Assembly: GCF_001870435.1 (NCBI RefSeq)
Contig: NZ_MDDR01000065.1
Location: 186,001-250,000 of the forward strand
DNA length: 64,000 nucleotides
Direction of reading: 5' to 3'
Origin: Pseudomonas costantinii
GTDB lineage: Bacteria; Pseudomonadota; Gammaproteobacteria; Pseudomonadales; Pseudomonadaceae
Shown here: positions 7,995 to 16,957 of the stretch, in pieces
Layout of the letters: each line of letters starts with the position of its first letter
Position numbering within the stretch: position 1 is the stretch's first letter
Translations under genes and position numbers: made by a program
Notes under the pieces: generated by a model
Seen by the model: the letters and a program-made list of their open reading frames with translations, nothing else
Database searches by the model: none
What the model was told of the DNA's origin: nothing

Positions 7995-9212
7995 TCAGAA
8001 CAGTTTGCGGCCCTTGTTGGCAGCAATGCGCATACGCAGTGCGTTCAACTTGATGAAGCCCGCTGCGTCCGCCTGGTTGTAAGCACCGCCGTCTTCTTCA
8101 AAGGTGGCGATATTGGCGTCGAACAGCGACTCATCGGACTTGCGACCGGTGACAATCACATTGCCCTTGTACAGCTTCAGGCGTACGACGCCGTTCACGT
8201 GGGCCTGGGAGGCGTCGATCATCTGCTGCAGCATCAGACGCTCTGGGCTCCACCAGTAGCCGGTGTAGATCAGGCTGGCGTACTTAGGCATCAACTCGTC
8301 TTTGAGGTGAGCCACTTCGCGGTCCAGGGTAATGGACTCGATGGCGCGGTGAGCGCGTAGCATGATGGTGCCGCCCGGGGTCTCGTAGCAGCCTCGGGAC
8401 TTCATGCCTACGTAACGGTTCTCGACGATGTCGAGACGGCCGATACCGTGTTCGCCACCGATACGGTTCAGGGTCGCCAGCACGGTGGCCGGTGTCATTT
8501 CGACGCCGTCCAGCGCGACGATGTCGCCGTTGCGGTAGGTCAGTTCCAGGTACTGGGCCTTGTCTGGAGCGTTCTCCGGGGAGACGGTCCATTTCCACAT
8601 GTCTTCTTCGTGCTCGGTCCAGGTGTCTTCCAGCACGCCGCCTTCATAGGAGATGTGCAGCAAGTTGGCATCCATCGAGTACGGGGACTTCTTCTTACCG
8701 TGACGTTCGATCGGGATTGCGTGCTTCTCAGCGTAATCCATCAGCTTTTCACGGGACAGCAAGTCCCATTCACGCCAAGGGGCAATCACTTTCACGCCTG
8801 GCTTGAGTGCGTAGGCACCCAGTTCGAAGCGGACCTGGTCGTTGCCTTTGCCGGTGGCACCATGGGAAATGGCATCAGCGCCGGTTTCGTTGGCGATTTC
8901 GATCAGGCGCTTGGCGATCAGCGGACGTGCGATGGAGGTACCCAGCAGGTACTCGCCTTCGTAGACGGTGTTGGCGCGAAACATCGGGAAAACGAAATCG
9001 CGGACGAACTCTTCGCGCAGGTCATCAATGTAGATCTCTTTCACGCCCATGGCTTGCGCCTTGGCACGTGCAGGTTCGACCTCTTCGCCCTGACCCAGGT
9101 CAGCGGTGAAGGTCACCACTTCACAGTTATAAGTATCCTGCAGCCACTTGAGGATCACCGAAGTGTCCAGGCCGCCGGAATACGCGAGAACGACCTTGTT
9201 TACGTCGGCCAT
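7995..9212 (-). CDS. argG: Argininosuccinate synthase
   Basis: A 405-residue enzyme joining citrulline and aspartate with ATP in arginine synthesis. The N-terminal PP-loop motif is AYSGGLDTS; other family signatures include GKGNDQVRFE and the citrulline/aspartate-binding region TGYWWSPE. Length and motifs fit the short bacterial type I enzyme. A terminator follows. The neighbour motY is in the same order as in P. aeruginosa (PA3525-PA3526). Confidence 0.97.
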   Translation of the reverse strand: MADVNKVVLAYSGGLDTSVILKWLQDTYNCEVVTFTADLGQGEEVEPARAKAQAMGVKEIYIDDLREEFVRDFVFPMFRANTVYEGEYLLGTSIARPLIAKRLIEIANETGADAISHGATGKGNDQVRFELGAYALKPGVKVIAPWREWDLLSREKLMDYAEKHAIPIERHGKKKSPYSMDANLLHISYEGGVLEDTWTEHEEDMWKWTVSPENAPDKAQYLELTYRNGDIVALDGVEMTPATVLATLNRIGGEHGIGRLDIVENRYVGMKSRGCYETPGGTIMLRAHRAIESITLDREVAHLKDELMPKYASLIYTGYWWSPERLMLQQMIDASQAHVNGVVRLKLYKGNVIVTGRKSDESLFDANIATFEEDGGAYNQADAAGFIKLNALRMRIAANKGRKLF

Positions 9213-9341
9213 GCCATCACTCCACGGGGTTTTACGGAAAGGCGTCGATTCTACCGACCAAAACCGTGAAATTACAGAGGCGCGACAGCAAATGAAGATA
9301 AAGCGACAGATTATGTCGAGAGGGCGACCGATGGTCGCACC

Positions 9342-10250
9342 TTATGACGTGGCTGCCGGGTTGCTCGGTGCGGTGGCCTGAGGCGCCGGTTTCTCGGGGG
9401 CGGCCACGCGCTCAAGCTGAATGTTGACGCGGCGATTACGCGCCCGATTGGCAGCATTGGTGTTGGGAGCCAGTGGGTAGCTTTCGCCGTGGAAACGTAG
9501 GGTGACCTGCGACTCCTGGATGCCATTGGCCTTGAAGTAGTCCATCACTGCCAGGGCGCGGCGGCGCGAAACATCGCGGTTGGTCAGGCGGTTTCCGCTG
9601 TTGTCCGAATGGCCATTCAACTCGATATGGTTGACAGTGGGATCGGCTTTCATGAACGCGAGAATCACGTCCAGCTTCTTCTTGGCGGCTGCGTCCAGCT
9701 CAATGCCGCCACCGGGAAATCCGACTTCGGCCTGTTTGACCTGATCGTAATTCATCGGTAACAGCTTGGCGGTGCACAGTTGATAGTCGTTGTAGGCCTT
9801 GTTGAATTTTACCGGCAGCAAGCGAATTTCCGAATAGCCACCTTCGCGCCCGTAGTGACGAACGGTCGGGCTACGCCCTTCCAGCAAGCCATTGAACAGT
9901 CGCCCGGCTTGCGCCTGGGAACTGTTGAACAACACGTCGCCACTGCCGGCACGTACAGCGCCAAGGTTGATATCGCCTCGGCCCGGCTGCCAAGGGGCAG
10001 CGGCGGCCAACAAAGTGGCTGAGCCCTTGCCCAGAGAGCCGTTGTAGGCTTTCAGACGAAACGTCGCCTGCTCACCGGCCCGGCGCACGAACTCACCCGA
10101 GCCGAAATCGGTGATCGGCTGGGTCAAGCGGCACTCGAACTGGTCGCCTTCCACCTTCCACTCAATATTCTCCAAACGTGTCTGGAACGTGAGGGCCATC
10201 GCAGGCAGGCTGGCGAACACACTGAGCAGGGCTAGATAATGCTGGCGCAC
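9342..10250 (-). CDS. motY: Flagellar T-ring protein MotY (OmpA family)
   Basis: A 302-residue secreted protein started at GTG 10250 (MRQHYLALLSVFASLPAMA, a signal peptide). An N-terminal stator-associating region of about 130 residues precedes an OmpA-like peptidoglycan-binding domain with NHIELNGHSDNSGNRLTN and the NxxLSxxRA-like stretch NRDVSRRRALAV. MotY forms the T-ring around the polar flagellar motor and holds MotAB/CD stators. Its place between argG and pyrC, far from flagellar clusters, is the usual Pseudomonas location (PA3526). A Pro/Ala-rich tail ends the protein. Confidence 0.9.
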   Translation of the reverse strand: MRQHYLALLSVFASLPAMALTFQTRLENIEWKVEGDQFECRLTQPITDFGSGEFVRRAGEQATFRLKAYNGSLGKGSATLLAAAAPWQPGRGDINLGAVRAGSGDVLFNSSQAQAGRLFNGLLEGRSPTVRHYGREGGYSEIRLLPVKFNKAYNDYQLCTAKLLPMNYDQVKQAEVGFPGGGIELDAAAKKKLDVILAFMKADPTVNHIELNGHSDNSGNRLTNRDVSRRRALAVMDYFKANGIQESQVTLRFHGESYPLAPNTNAANRARNRRVNIQLERVAAPEKPAPQATAPSNPAATS

Positions 10251-10406
10251 GGGAGGCTCCACTGGTTTCTACAACACTTCAAAGCGTCATACGTCGTTAA
10301 GGCATACCCAGGGATATCGGTCACCTCCTGCAAAACTTGATAGCGAGTGCCTGCAAGAGTCTTTTCCGGTAGCATTCCCACCAGATTGACCCGCCTGGAA
10401 TCCCCA

Positions 10407-11453
10407 ATGTCCGACCGCCTGACCCTGCTGCGTCCCGACGACTGGCATATTCATCTTCGCGATGGTGCTGCGTTACCTCAAACTGTGGCCGATGTCGCGC
10501 GCACGTTTGGCCGCGCCATCATCATGCCTAACCTGGTACCTCCGGTGCGCAATGCCGCTGAAGCCGACGCCTATCGCCAGCGCATTCTCGCTGCGCGACC
10601 GGCCGGTAGCCGCTTCGAACCGTTGATGGTGCTCTACCTGACCGACCGCACCCAGCCTGAAGAAATTCGTGAGGCCAAGGCCACAGGTTTCGTGCACGCC
10701 GCCAAGCTGTACCCGGCGGGCGCGACCACCAACTCCGATTCCGGCGTGACCAGCATCGACAAGATCCTGCCGGCCATCGAAGCCATGGCTGAAGTCGGCA
10801 TGCCGCTGCTGATCCACGGTGAAGTCACCCGTGGCGACGTGGACGTGTTCGACCGTGAAAAGATCTTCATCGACGAGCATATGCGCCGTGTGGTCGAGCT
10901 GTTCCCGACCCTCAAAGTGGTGTTCGAACACATCACCACTGCAGACGCCGTGCAGTTCGTCACAGAGGCTTCGGCCAACGTCGGTGCGACCATCACCGCG
11001 CATCATTTGCTCTACAACCGCAACCACATGCTGGTGGGCGGGATTCGGCCGCACTTCTATTGCCTGCCGATCCTCAAGCGCAACACCCACCAGGTGGCCT
11101 TGCTGGATGCTGCGACCAGCGGCAGCCCGAAGTTCTTCCTCGGCACTGACTCCGCGCCCCACGCCCAACACGCCAAAGAAGCCGCGTGTGGTTGTGCTGG
11201 TTGCTACACCGCGTATGCCGCGATAGAGCTTTACGCGGAAGCATTCGAACAGCGTAACGCCTTGGACAAACTCGAAGGCTTCGCCAGTCTCAATGGCCCG
11301 CGCTTTTACGGCCTGCCAGCAAATACCGACCGCATTACCCTGGTTCGTGAAGACTGGACCGCCCCTGCCAGCCTGCCGTTTGGCGAGCTGACTGTTATCC
11401 CGCTGCGCGCCGGTGAAACACTGCGCTGGCGCCTGCTGGAGGAAAGCAAGTGA
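10407..11453 (+). CDS. pyrC: Dihydroorotase
   Basis: A 348-residue type II dihydroorotase that closes carbamoyl-aspartate to dihydroorotate in pyrimidine synthesis. It carries the zinc-binding HIHLRDG motif at the start, the lysine in AAKLYPAGATTNSDSG, the metal histidines LIHGE and FEHITT, and GTDSAPH. I chose ATG 10407 (MSDRLTLLRPDDWHIH) rather than the in-frame codon 60 bp upstream, because family members start there. It overlaps rnt by 4 bp, indicating translational coupling. Confidence 0.95.
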   Translation: MSDRLTLLRPDDWHIHLRDGAALPQTVADVARTFGRAIIMPNLVPPVRNAAEADAYRQRILAARPAGSRFEPLMVLYLTDRTQPEEIREAKATGFVHAAKLYPAGATTNSDSGVTSIDKILPAIEAMAEVGMPLLIHGEVTRGDVDVFDREKIFIDEHMRRVVELFPTLKVVFEHITTADAVQFVTEASANVGATITAHHLLYNRNHMLVGGIRPHFYCLPILKRNTHQVALLDAATSGSPKFFLGTDSAPHAQHAKEAACGCAGCYTAYAAIELYAEAFEQRNALDKLEGFASLNGPRFYGLPANTDRITLVREDWTAPASLPFGELTVIPLRAGETLRWRLLEESK

Positions 11454-12121
11454 GTGAAGACCATTACGACGACGAACACGAGCACAGTGGTGGCGGCTCT
11501 CGCCACCCGATGGCCGAGCGCTTTCGCGGCTATCTGCCGGTTGTCATCGACGTAGAAACCGGTGGTTTCAACAGCGCCACCGACGCATTGTTGGAAATCG
11601 CCGCCACCACCATCGGCATGGATGAGCAGGGCTTTGTGTTCCCGGAACACACCCACTTCTTCCGTGTAGAGCCATTTGAAGGCGCGAACATTGAAGCCGC
11701 GGCCCTGGAGTTCACCGGGATCAAGCTCGATCACCCACTGCGCATGGCGGTGAGTGAAGAAGCGGCACTGACCGATATCTTCCGTGGTGTGCGCAAGGCG
11801 TTGAAGGCCAATGGCTGCAAACGCGCGATCCTGGTCGGCCACAACAGCAGCTTCGACCTGGGCTTCCTGAATGCCGCCGTGGCGCGACTGGACATGAAGC
11901 GCAACCCGTTTCACCCGTTCTCCAGCTTCGACACCGCCACCCTCGCCGGCTTGGCTTATGGCCAGACCGTGCTGGCGAAAGCCTGCCAGGCTGCCGGTAT
12001 CGACTTCGACGGTCGCGAGGCTCACTCGGCTCGCTACGACACCGAGAAGACGGCCGAGCTGTTCTGCGGCATCGTCAATCGCTGGAAGCAGATGGGCGGC
12101 TGGGAAGATTTCGGCGACTGA
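11450..12121 (+). CDS. rnt: Ribonuclease T
   Basis: A 223-residue DEDD-family 3' exoribonuclease that trims tRNA CCA ends and stable RNAs. The catalytic motifs are VIDVETGGF (Exo I), VGHNSSFDLGF (Exo II) and the Exo III region HSARYDTEKTAEL. The start is GTG at 11450, overlapping the pyrC stop in a GTGA arrangement. Length is normal. Confidence 0.95.
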   Translation: MSEDHYDDEHEHSGGGSRHPMAERFRGYLPVVIDVETGGFNSATDALLEIAATTIGMDEQGFVFPEHTHFFRVEPFEGANIEAAALEFTGIKLDHPLRMAVSEEAALTDIFRGVRKALKANGCKRAILVGHNSSFDLGFLNAAVARLDMKRNPFHPFSSFDTATLAGLAYGQTVLAKACQAAGIDFDGREAHSARYDTEKTAELFCGIVNRWKQMGGWEDFGD

Positions 12122-12137
12122 GGTCGTCTCCCGCGCA

Positions 12138-12170
12138 TAAAAAAACCGGCCTTCTCAGGCCGGTTTTTTT
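12138..12170. terminator. Bidirectional terminator between rnt and the peroxiredoxin gene
   Basis: AAAAAACCGGCC, loop TTCTCA, GGCCGGTTTTTTT; A and T runs on both sides serve the two convergent genes. Confidence 0.9.
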
Positions 12171-12186
12171 GTACCGCAAACGTGGC

Positions 12187-12789
12187 TTACAGCTTGCCGG
12201 CGTTCTCGGTCAGGTAAGCCGCAACGCCTTCTGGCGAAGCGTTCATGCCTTTGTCGCCTTTTTTCCAGTTGGCAGGGCAAACTTCACCGTGCTCTTCGTG
12301 GAATTGCAGAGCGTCGACCAGACGGATCAGCTCTTCCATGTTACGGCCCAGCGGCAGGTCGTTAACGATCTGGGAGCGAACAACGCCCTTGTCGTCGATC
12401 AGGAACGCGCCACGGAACGCCACGCCGCCTTCGGACTCAACGTCGTAAGCCTTGGCGATTTCGTGCTTCAGGTCGGCAGCCATGGTGTATTTGACTTTGC
12501 CGATGCCACCATCATTGATGGCGGTGTTACGCCAGGCGTTGTGGGTGAAATGGGAGTCGATGGAAACGGCGACCACTTCAACGTTACGCGCCTTGAAATC
12601 GTCCATGCGGTGGTCCAGAGCGATCAGCTCCGAAGGGCAGACGAAGGTGAAGTCCAGCGGGTAGAAGAACACCAGGCCGTATTTGCCTTTGATGGCTTCA
12701 GACAGCTTGAAGCTGTCAACGATTTCGCCATTGCCGAGGACGGCTGGTACGTCGAAATCCGGGGCTTGTTTGCCGACGAGTACGCTCAT
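12187..12789 (-). CDS. 2-Cys peroxiredoxin (AhpC/TSA family)
   Basis: A 200-residue typical 2-Cys peroxiredoxin reducing H2O2 and organic peroxides in the cytoplasm. The peroxidatic cysteine lies in DFTFVCPSEL (near residue 50) and the resolving cysteine in GEVCPANW near residue 168. It corresponds in position to PA3529 of P. aeruginosa. It diverges from bfd; the shared 245-bp interval holds a Fur-box-like site nearer bfd. Confidence 0.93.
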   Translation of the reverse strand: MSVLVGKQAPDFDVPAVLGNGEIVDSFKLSEAIKGKYGLVFFYPLDFTFVCPSELIALDHRMDDFKARNVEVVAVSIDSHFTHNAWRNTAINDGGIGKVKYTMAADLKHEIAKAYDVESEGGVAFRGAFLIDDKGVVRSQIVNDLPLGRNMEELIRLVDALQFHEEHGEVCPANWKKGDKGMNASPEGVAAYLTENAGKL

Positions 12790-12967
12790 TGGGTATCTCC
12801 TGATGTAGGGGTGACGATTGAAGTAAAAGGACCGCCTCCAAGTCTGCCGCCCATAAGCGACAGCCCTGTGACGCAGTCACGCTTCGTAAAGACCGACCAT
12901 CATACACCGAAAAAACCGTTCGTCAGCGCGCTGGCAGCGGCGGTGCAAAGTCCTGCGATTCTACTTT

Positions 12968-12986
12968 GACAATCATTCTCGTTAAC
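12968..12986. promoter_or_regulatory. Fur box upstream of bfd
   Basis: Read on the minus strand, GTTAACGAGAATGATTGTC matches 14 of 19 positions of the Fur consensus GATAATGATAATCATTATC. It ends about 50 bp before the bfd start, where it would overlap the promoter. Iron repression of bfd is established in Pseudomonas; this site is my reading. Confidence 0.7.
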
Positions 12987-13034
12987 ATTAAGATCCATCG
13001 CACTTAAGCCTTAAACCCGCGACGGTTCTCCTTT

Positions 13035-13253
13035 ATGTATGTGTGCCTCTGTACTGGCGTCACCGACGGACAAATCCGCGAAGCAATCTATGAAGGTTGC
13101 TGCAGCTACAAGGAAGTGCGTGAAACCACCGGCGTTGCCAGCCAGTGCGGCAAATGTGCATGCCTGGCCAAACAAGTGGTACGGGAAACCCTCACGCAGT
13201 TGCAAACGGCCCAGGCCGCGCTCCCCTATTCAGCAGAATTTACACACGCCTAA
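13035..13253 (+). CDS. bfd: Bacterioferritin-associated ferredoxin
   Basis: A 72-residue [2Fe-2S] protein with the cysteine pattern C-x-C near the start (YVCLCTGVT) and C-x2-C later (ASQCGKCAC). Bfd docks on bacterioferritin and delivers electrons through the heme to release stored iron under iron starvation. It lies directly upstream of a bacterioferritin gene and below a Fur-box-like site. A terminator separates the two genes, so they are probably transcribed separately. Confidence 0.95.
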   Translation: MYVCLCTGVTDGQIREAIYEGCCSYKEVRETTGVASQCGKCACLAKQVVRETLTQLQTAQAALPYSAEFTHA

Positions 13254-13270
13254 TTAGACGTATTTTAAAG

Positions 13271-13297
13271 AACCGGACTTAGCGTCCGGTTTTTTTA
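13271..13297 (+). terminator. Terminator of bfd
   Basis: ACCGGAC, loop TTAGC, GTCCGGT and TTTTTT, 18 bp after the bfd stop. Confidence 0.9.
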
Positions 13298-13454
13298 TGC
13301 TCGTAATTCAATTAGTTAGCGCCAAGACGCGGAACACAAACATTCTTATTCCGATTAATTTTCATTTATTATTCAATAACTTAGGTTTGACACTAGGGAT
13401 TTCGCCGCTCAAACTCTGCCTTATACACAGCTATTACAGGGCAGGACCCCAGTC

Positions 13455-13925
13455 ATGAAAGGCGACATCTCAGTCATCCAGCAACTCAACAAAATCCTTG
13501 CCAATGAACTGGTCGCGATCAATCAGTACTTTCTGCATGCGCGCATGTATGACGATTGGGGCCTGGAAAAGCTGGGCAAGCGTGAATACAAAGAATCCAT
13601 CAAGGCCATGAAAGACGCGGACGCGCTGATCAAGCGCATCCTGTTCCTGGAAGGCCTGCCGAACGTGCAGGACCTGGGCAAGCTGAACATCGGCGAGCAC
13701 ACCCAGGAAATGATCAGCAGCGACCTGAAGTTCGAACAGAAGAGCCACAGCGACCTCAAGGCCGCCATTGCTCACTGCGAAACCAAGGGCGACTTCGGCA
13801 GCCGAGAACTGCTGGAAGATATCCTGGAAGATCAGGAAGAACATATCGACTGGCTGGAAACCCAACAGGGCCTGATCATCAAAGTCAGCCTGGAGAACTA
13901 CCTGCAATCTCAGATGGGCGAATAA
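13455..13925 (+). CDS. bfrB: Bacterioferritin subunit with incomplete ferroxidase site
   Basis: A 156-residue bacterioferritin that assembles into 24-subunit heme-containing iron-storage cages. Aligned by eye to E. coli Bfr without gaps, the heme ligand Met52 is kept, and so are ferroxidase residues Glu18, Glu94 and His130. Three of the six ferroxidase ligands are changed: Glu51 to Ala and His54 to Asp (ESIKAMKDAD against ESIDEMKHAD), and Glu127 to Gln (EDQEEH). It therefore looks like the heme-binding, catalytically impaired alpha-type subunit described in P. putida, which needs a partner subunit encoded elsewhere. It is positioned like PA3531 bfrB. RBS and promoter lie in the 200-bp upstream gap. 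Confidence 0.92.
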   Translation: MKGDISVIQQLNKILANELVAINQYFLHARMYDDWGLEKLGKREYKESIKAMKDADALIKRILFLEGLPNVQDLGKLNIGEHTQEMISSDLKFEQKSHSDLKAAIAHCETKGDFGSRELLEDILEDQEEHIDWLETQQGLIIKVSLENYLQSQMGE

Positions 13926-13943
13926 GCCTTATCTGGCAGGTAT

Positions 13944-13981
13944 AAAAAAGCCCCGCTCTCTCACGAGAAGCGGGGCTTTTT
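13944..13981. terminator. Bidirectional terminator between bfrB and grxD
   Basis: AAAAAAGCCCCGC ... GCGGGGCTTTTTA; A and T runs on both sides, between convergent genes. Confidence 0.9.
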
Positions 13982-13993
13982 ATTGCGTTCGAA

Positions 13994-14332
13994 TCAAGCT
14001 TCAGTCTTGGCTGCCGCTTTTTCCGCCGCGTCTTTGATCAGCGCTTGCAGCGAGCCATCCGCCGCCATCTCAACGATGATGTCGCTGCCGCCGACCAGCT
14101 CACCCGCTACCCACAGTTGTGGGAAGGTTGGCCAGTTGGCGTACTTCGGCAGGTTGGCGCGAATTTCAGGGTTTTGCAGGATATCCACGTAAGCGAATTT
14201 CTCGCCGCACGCCATGACGGCCTGGGAAGCCTTCGCGGAGAAACCGCACTGAGGAGCGTTTGGCGCGCCCTTCATGTAAAGCAGAATGGTGTTGTTGGCA
14301 ATCTGCTCTTTGATCGTTTCGATGATATCCAT
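13994..14332 (-). CDS. grxD: Monothiol glutaredoxin GrxD
   Basis: A 112-residue monothiol glutaredoxin with the CGFS active site (APQCGFSAKA) and the glutathione-binding WPTFPQLW and GGSDI motifs. Such proteins bind a bridging [2Fe-2S] cluster with glutathione and pass it on to other proteins. It continues the conserved iron/redox run prx-bfd-bfr-grxD (PA3533 in P. aeruginosa). The protein has an Ala/Lys-rich C-terminal end. Confidence 0.95.
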   Translation of the reverse strand: MDIIETIKEQIANNTILLYMKGAPNAPQCGFSAKASQAVMACGEKFAYVDILQNPEIRANLPKYANWPTFPQLWVAGELVGGSDIIVEMAADGSLQALIKDAAEKAAAKTEA

Positions 14333-14416
14333 GGAACACCTCGGCTGGAACTTTGCGACTCACAGGTCGGCACGGTGGCGCATTGTAACGCAAAATTCCA
14401 GCGCAGTGCTCTGGCC

Positions 14417-16525
14417 TTATGCAGCGGCAACCTGCACTGGAACGCCATTCAGCGCGGCATTGCCAGACAATTCGTCCAACTGCCGCTCGTCGGTCAGGTC
14501 ATTCGCACTCGCCCCAGGCTGGCCGCTGGCGATAGTCATCTGAACACCTGGGCGACCGTGCCCCCAACCGTGGGGCAGGCTAACCACACCGGGCATCATG
14601 TCCAGGCTGGCCACCACCTCCACTTCGATCATGCCGATGCGCGAGCTAACGCGCACTCTTTGGCCATCGCTCAGTTGTCGGCTGGCCAAGTCATCGGGGT
14701 GCATCAGCAATTGATGACGTGGCTTGCCCTTCACCAGGCGGTGATAGTTATGCATCCAGGAATTATTGCTGCGCACATGACGGCGGCCGATCAGCAACAG
14801 TTCGTCGGCCACGGGGACTGGCTGCGCCGCAAAGCGCGCCAAGTCCGCCAGGATCACTGCGGGCGCCGCCTGCACCTTGCCGCTGGCGGTTTTCAAGCGT
14901 GCGGTAAGATTAGGCTGAAGCGGCCCCAAATCAACGCCGTGCGGATGATCGGCCAGCATCGCCACCGACAACTGATGACTGGAGGCGTCGCCGTACACAC
15001 CGGCGCGCAACCCGAAATCGATCATCTGTGCGGGCGCCATAGTCGGTTTGAGCGCTACGCCTGTCTGCGCGGCAAACGCCTTGGCCAAACCGACAAATAT
15101 CTCCCAATCATGTAACGCGCCCTCGGGCTTGGGCAAAATCGCGCGGTTGAAACGGGTGACATTACGTACGGCAAACATATTGAATGTGGTGTCGTAGTGA
15201 TCGTTTTCCAGCGCCGACGTGGACGGCAGGATCAGGTCGGCATATCGCGTCGTCTCGTTGATATAGAGGTCGATGCTGACCATGAACTCCAAACCGTCCA
15301 AGGCCTGCTCCAGTTGACGACCGTTAGGTGTCGACAACACTGGGTTGCCAGCGACCGTCACCAGGGCGCGAATTTGTCCGTCGCCCTCGGTGAGCATTTC
15401 TTCGGCCAGGGCAGACACGGGCAACTCGCCACCGTATTCAGGGCGTCCGGACACCCGACTCTGCCAGCGATTGAAATGGCCGCCGCCAGTCGACGCCACC
15501 AGATCCACCGCCGGAGTAGTGCACAAGGCGCCACCCACACGATCCAGATTGCCGGTGACCAGATTGATCAATTGCACCAGCCAATGGCACAGCGTGCCAA
15601 ACGCCTGGGTCGAAACGCCCATGCGTCCGTAACACACCGCTTTGTCCGCCGCAGCAAAATCCCGTGCCAACTGGCGGATCTGATCGGCAGGCACTGCACA
15701 CTGCCGGCTCATGGTCTCAGCGGTAAACCCGGCGATGGCACGACGCACATCCTCAAGGCCTTCAACCGGCAAATGGCTGTCGCGGGTCAGGTTCTCGCTG
15801 AACAGGGTGTTGAGCATCCCAAACAACAGCGCTGCGTCCCCTCCCGGGCGTACAAACAGGTGCTGGTCGGCAATCGCCGCCGTCTCGCTGCGCCGTGGGT
15901 CGACTACCACCACTTTGCCGCCTCGGGCCTGAATGGCCTTGAGGCGCTTCTCCACGTCGGGCACAGTCATGATGCTGCCGTTGGACGCCAGCGGATTGCC
16001 GCCCAGGATCAGCATAAAGTCGGTGTGATCGATATCCGGAATCGGCAGCAGCAGGCCATGGCCGTACATCAGGTGGCTGGTGAGGTGATGGGGCAACTGG
16101 TCCACCGAGGTCGAGGAGAAACGATTACGCGTCTTTAGCTGGCCAAGGAAGTAATTGCTGTGCGTCATCAGCCCATAGTTGTGCACGCTAGGGTTGCCTT
16201 GATACACCGCCACTGCATTCTGCCCATGACGGGCCTGAATGCCCGCCAACCGCTCGGCGACGAGCGCAAAGGCCTCATCCCAGGGGATCGGTTGCCATTC
16301 GCTGCCCACTCGCAACATAGGCTGGTGCAAGCGGTCCGGGTCATTCTGGATATCCTGCAGCGCCACAGCCTTGGGGCAGATATGCCCACGACTGAACGTA
16401 TCCAGCGCGTCCCCCTTGATCGACGTGATCGCCAGACTGCCGTCGTCGGCTTGAGTGGTTTCCAGGGTCAGGCCACAGATGGCTTCACACAGATGGCAGG
16501 CACGGTGGTGGAGAGTCTTGGTCAT
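14417..16525 (-). CDS. Molybdopterin-containing oxidoreductase (formate dehydrogenase/nitrate reductase-like)
   Basis: A 702-residue protein started at ATG 16525 (MTKTLHHRACHLCEAICGL); in-frame codons upstream are not conserved-looking. An N-terminal [4Fe-4S] motif (CHLCEAIC ... RGHICPKA) is followed by the molybdopterin-binding domains (LGGNPLASNGS, VVDPRRSETA, VSIDLYINETTRYADLILPS) and the C-terminal dinucleotide-binding domain (RRHVRSNNSWMHNYHRL, HPDDLASRQLSDGQRVRV). There is no Tat signal, so it acts in the cytoplasm. No partner subunit gene is adjacent. Substrate is unknown; it groups by motifs with the unassigned bisMGD oxidoreductases common in Pseudomonas. Confidence 0.85.
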   Translation of the reverse strand: MTKTLHHRACHLCEAICGLTLETTQADDGSLAITSIKGDALDTFSRGHICPKAVALQDIQNDPDRLHQPMLRVGSEWQPIPWDEAFALVAERLAGIQARHGQNAVAVYQGNPSVHNYGLMTHSNYFLGQLKTRNRFSSTSVDQLPHHLTSHLMYGHGLLLPIPDIDHTDFMLILGGNPLASNGSIMTVPDVEKRLKAIQARGGKVVVVDPRRSETAAIADQHLFVRPGGDAALLFGMLNTLFSENLTRDSHLPVEGLEDVRRAIAGFTAETMSRQCAVPADQIRQLARDFAAADKAVCYGRMGVSTQAFGTLCHWLVQLINLVTGNLDRVGGALCTTPAVDLVASTGGGHFNRWQSRVSGRPEYGGELPVSALAEEMLTEGDGQIRALVTVAGNPVLSTPNGRQLEQALDGLEFMVSIDLYINETTRYADLILPSTSALENDHYDTTFNMFAVRNVTRFNRAILPKPEGALHDWEIFVGLAKAFAAQTGVALKPTMAPAQMIDFGLRAGVYGDASSHQLSVAMLADHPHGVDLGPLQPNLTARLKTASGKVQAAPAVILADLARFAAQPVPVADELLLIGRRHVRSNNSWMHNYHRLVKGKPRHQLLMHPDDLASRQLSDGQRVRVSSRIGMIEVEVVASLDMMPGVVSLPHGWGHGRPGVQMTIASGQPGASANDLTDERQLDELSGNAALNGVPVQVAAA

Positions 16526-16957
16526 GGCCAGTCTCTTTATTAGGGCTTTGGCCCAACTATGGGCCGCGACAGGGATGGACACCAGTAACGTTCGCGCCGT
16601 GAATCGACGGGCATCAGGCCAAGGCATGGCTAAGCGTGAGCAAATGTTTCAGAAACCCCACACACAGCCTCTGAAACCGACGCAGCCTGGTCTGGACCCG
16701 CCCTCGCGCATTGCAAAATATCTCAACGCCAGTGTACAAATGACCTGCTGCTGTCTGGAAATCGTCTTCAAAAGCGCTTCTGCACCCCTCTTGAACACCC
16801 TTAAAAACCGTAGCCCTATTGGTAAGACGCGACATTTAATTATAAGATCGCGCCTTCCCCTATTTCGTCGCCCCGTGCGGCTTTCGCCGCAGGTCTCGCC
16901 CGTTGTCACAATAAACAAGGCTTTGAGTATCTGCGGTCTGTTGCAAAAAGGTAGTTA
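16526..16957. other. Intergenic region upstream of argF
   Basis: About 430 bp between divergent genes without a credible coding frame. The stretch 16835-16850 (TTTAATTATAAGATCG) is the most AT-rich part and holds a possible -10 (TATAAG). Arginine-dependent control of argF by ArgR is known in Pseudomonas, but I cannot point to a convincing ArgR site by eye. Confidence 0.35.

Noticed and set aside
13039..13257. Second 72-codon frame overlapping bfd almost completely
   Set aside because: Out-of-frame reading of bfd; only the frame starting at 13035 has the conserved cysteine pattern.
14045..16138. Two long plus-strand frames opposite grxD and the molybdopterin oxidoreductase gene
   Set aside because: They span unrelated genes and an intergenic gap and have no family signature; shadows.
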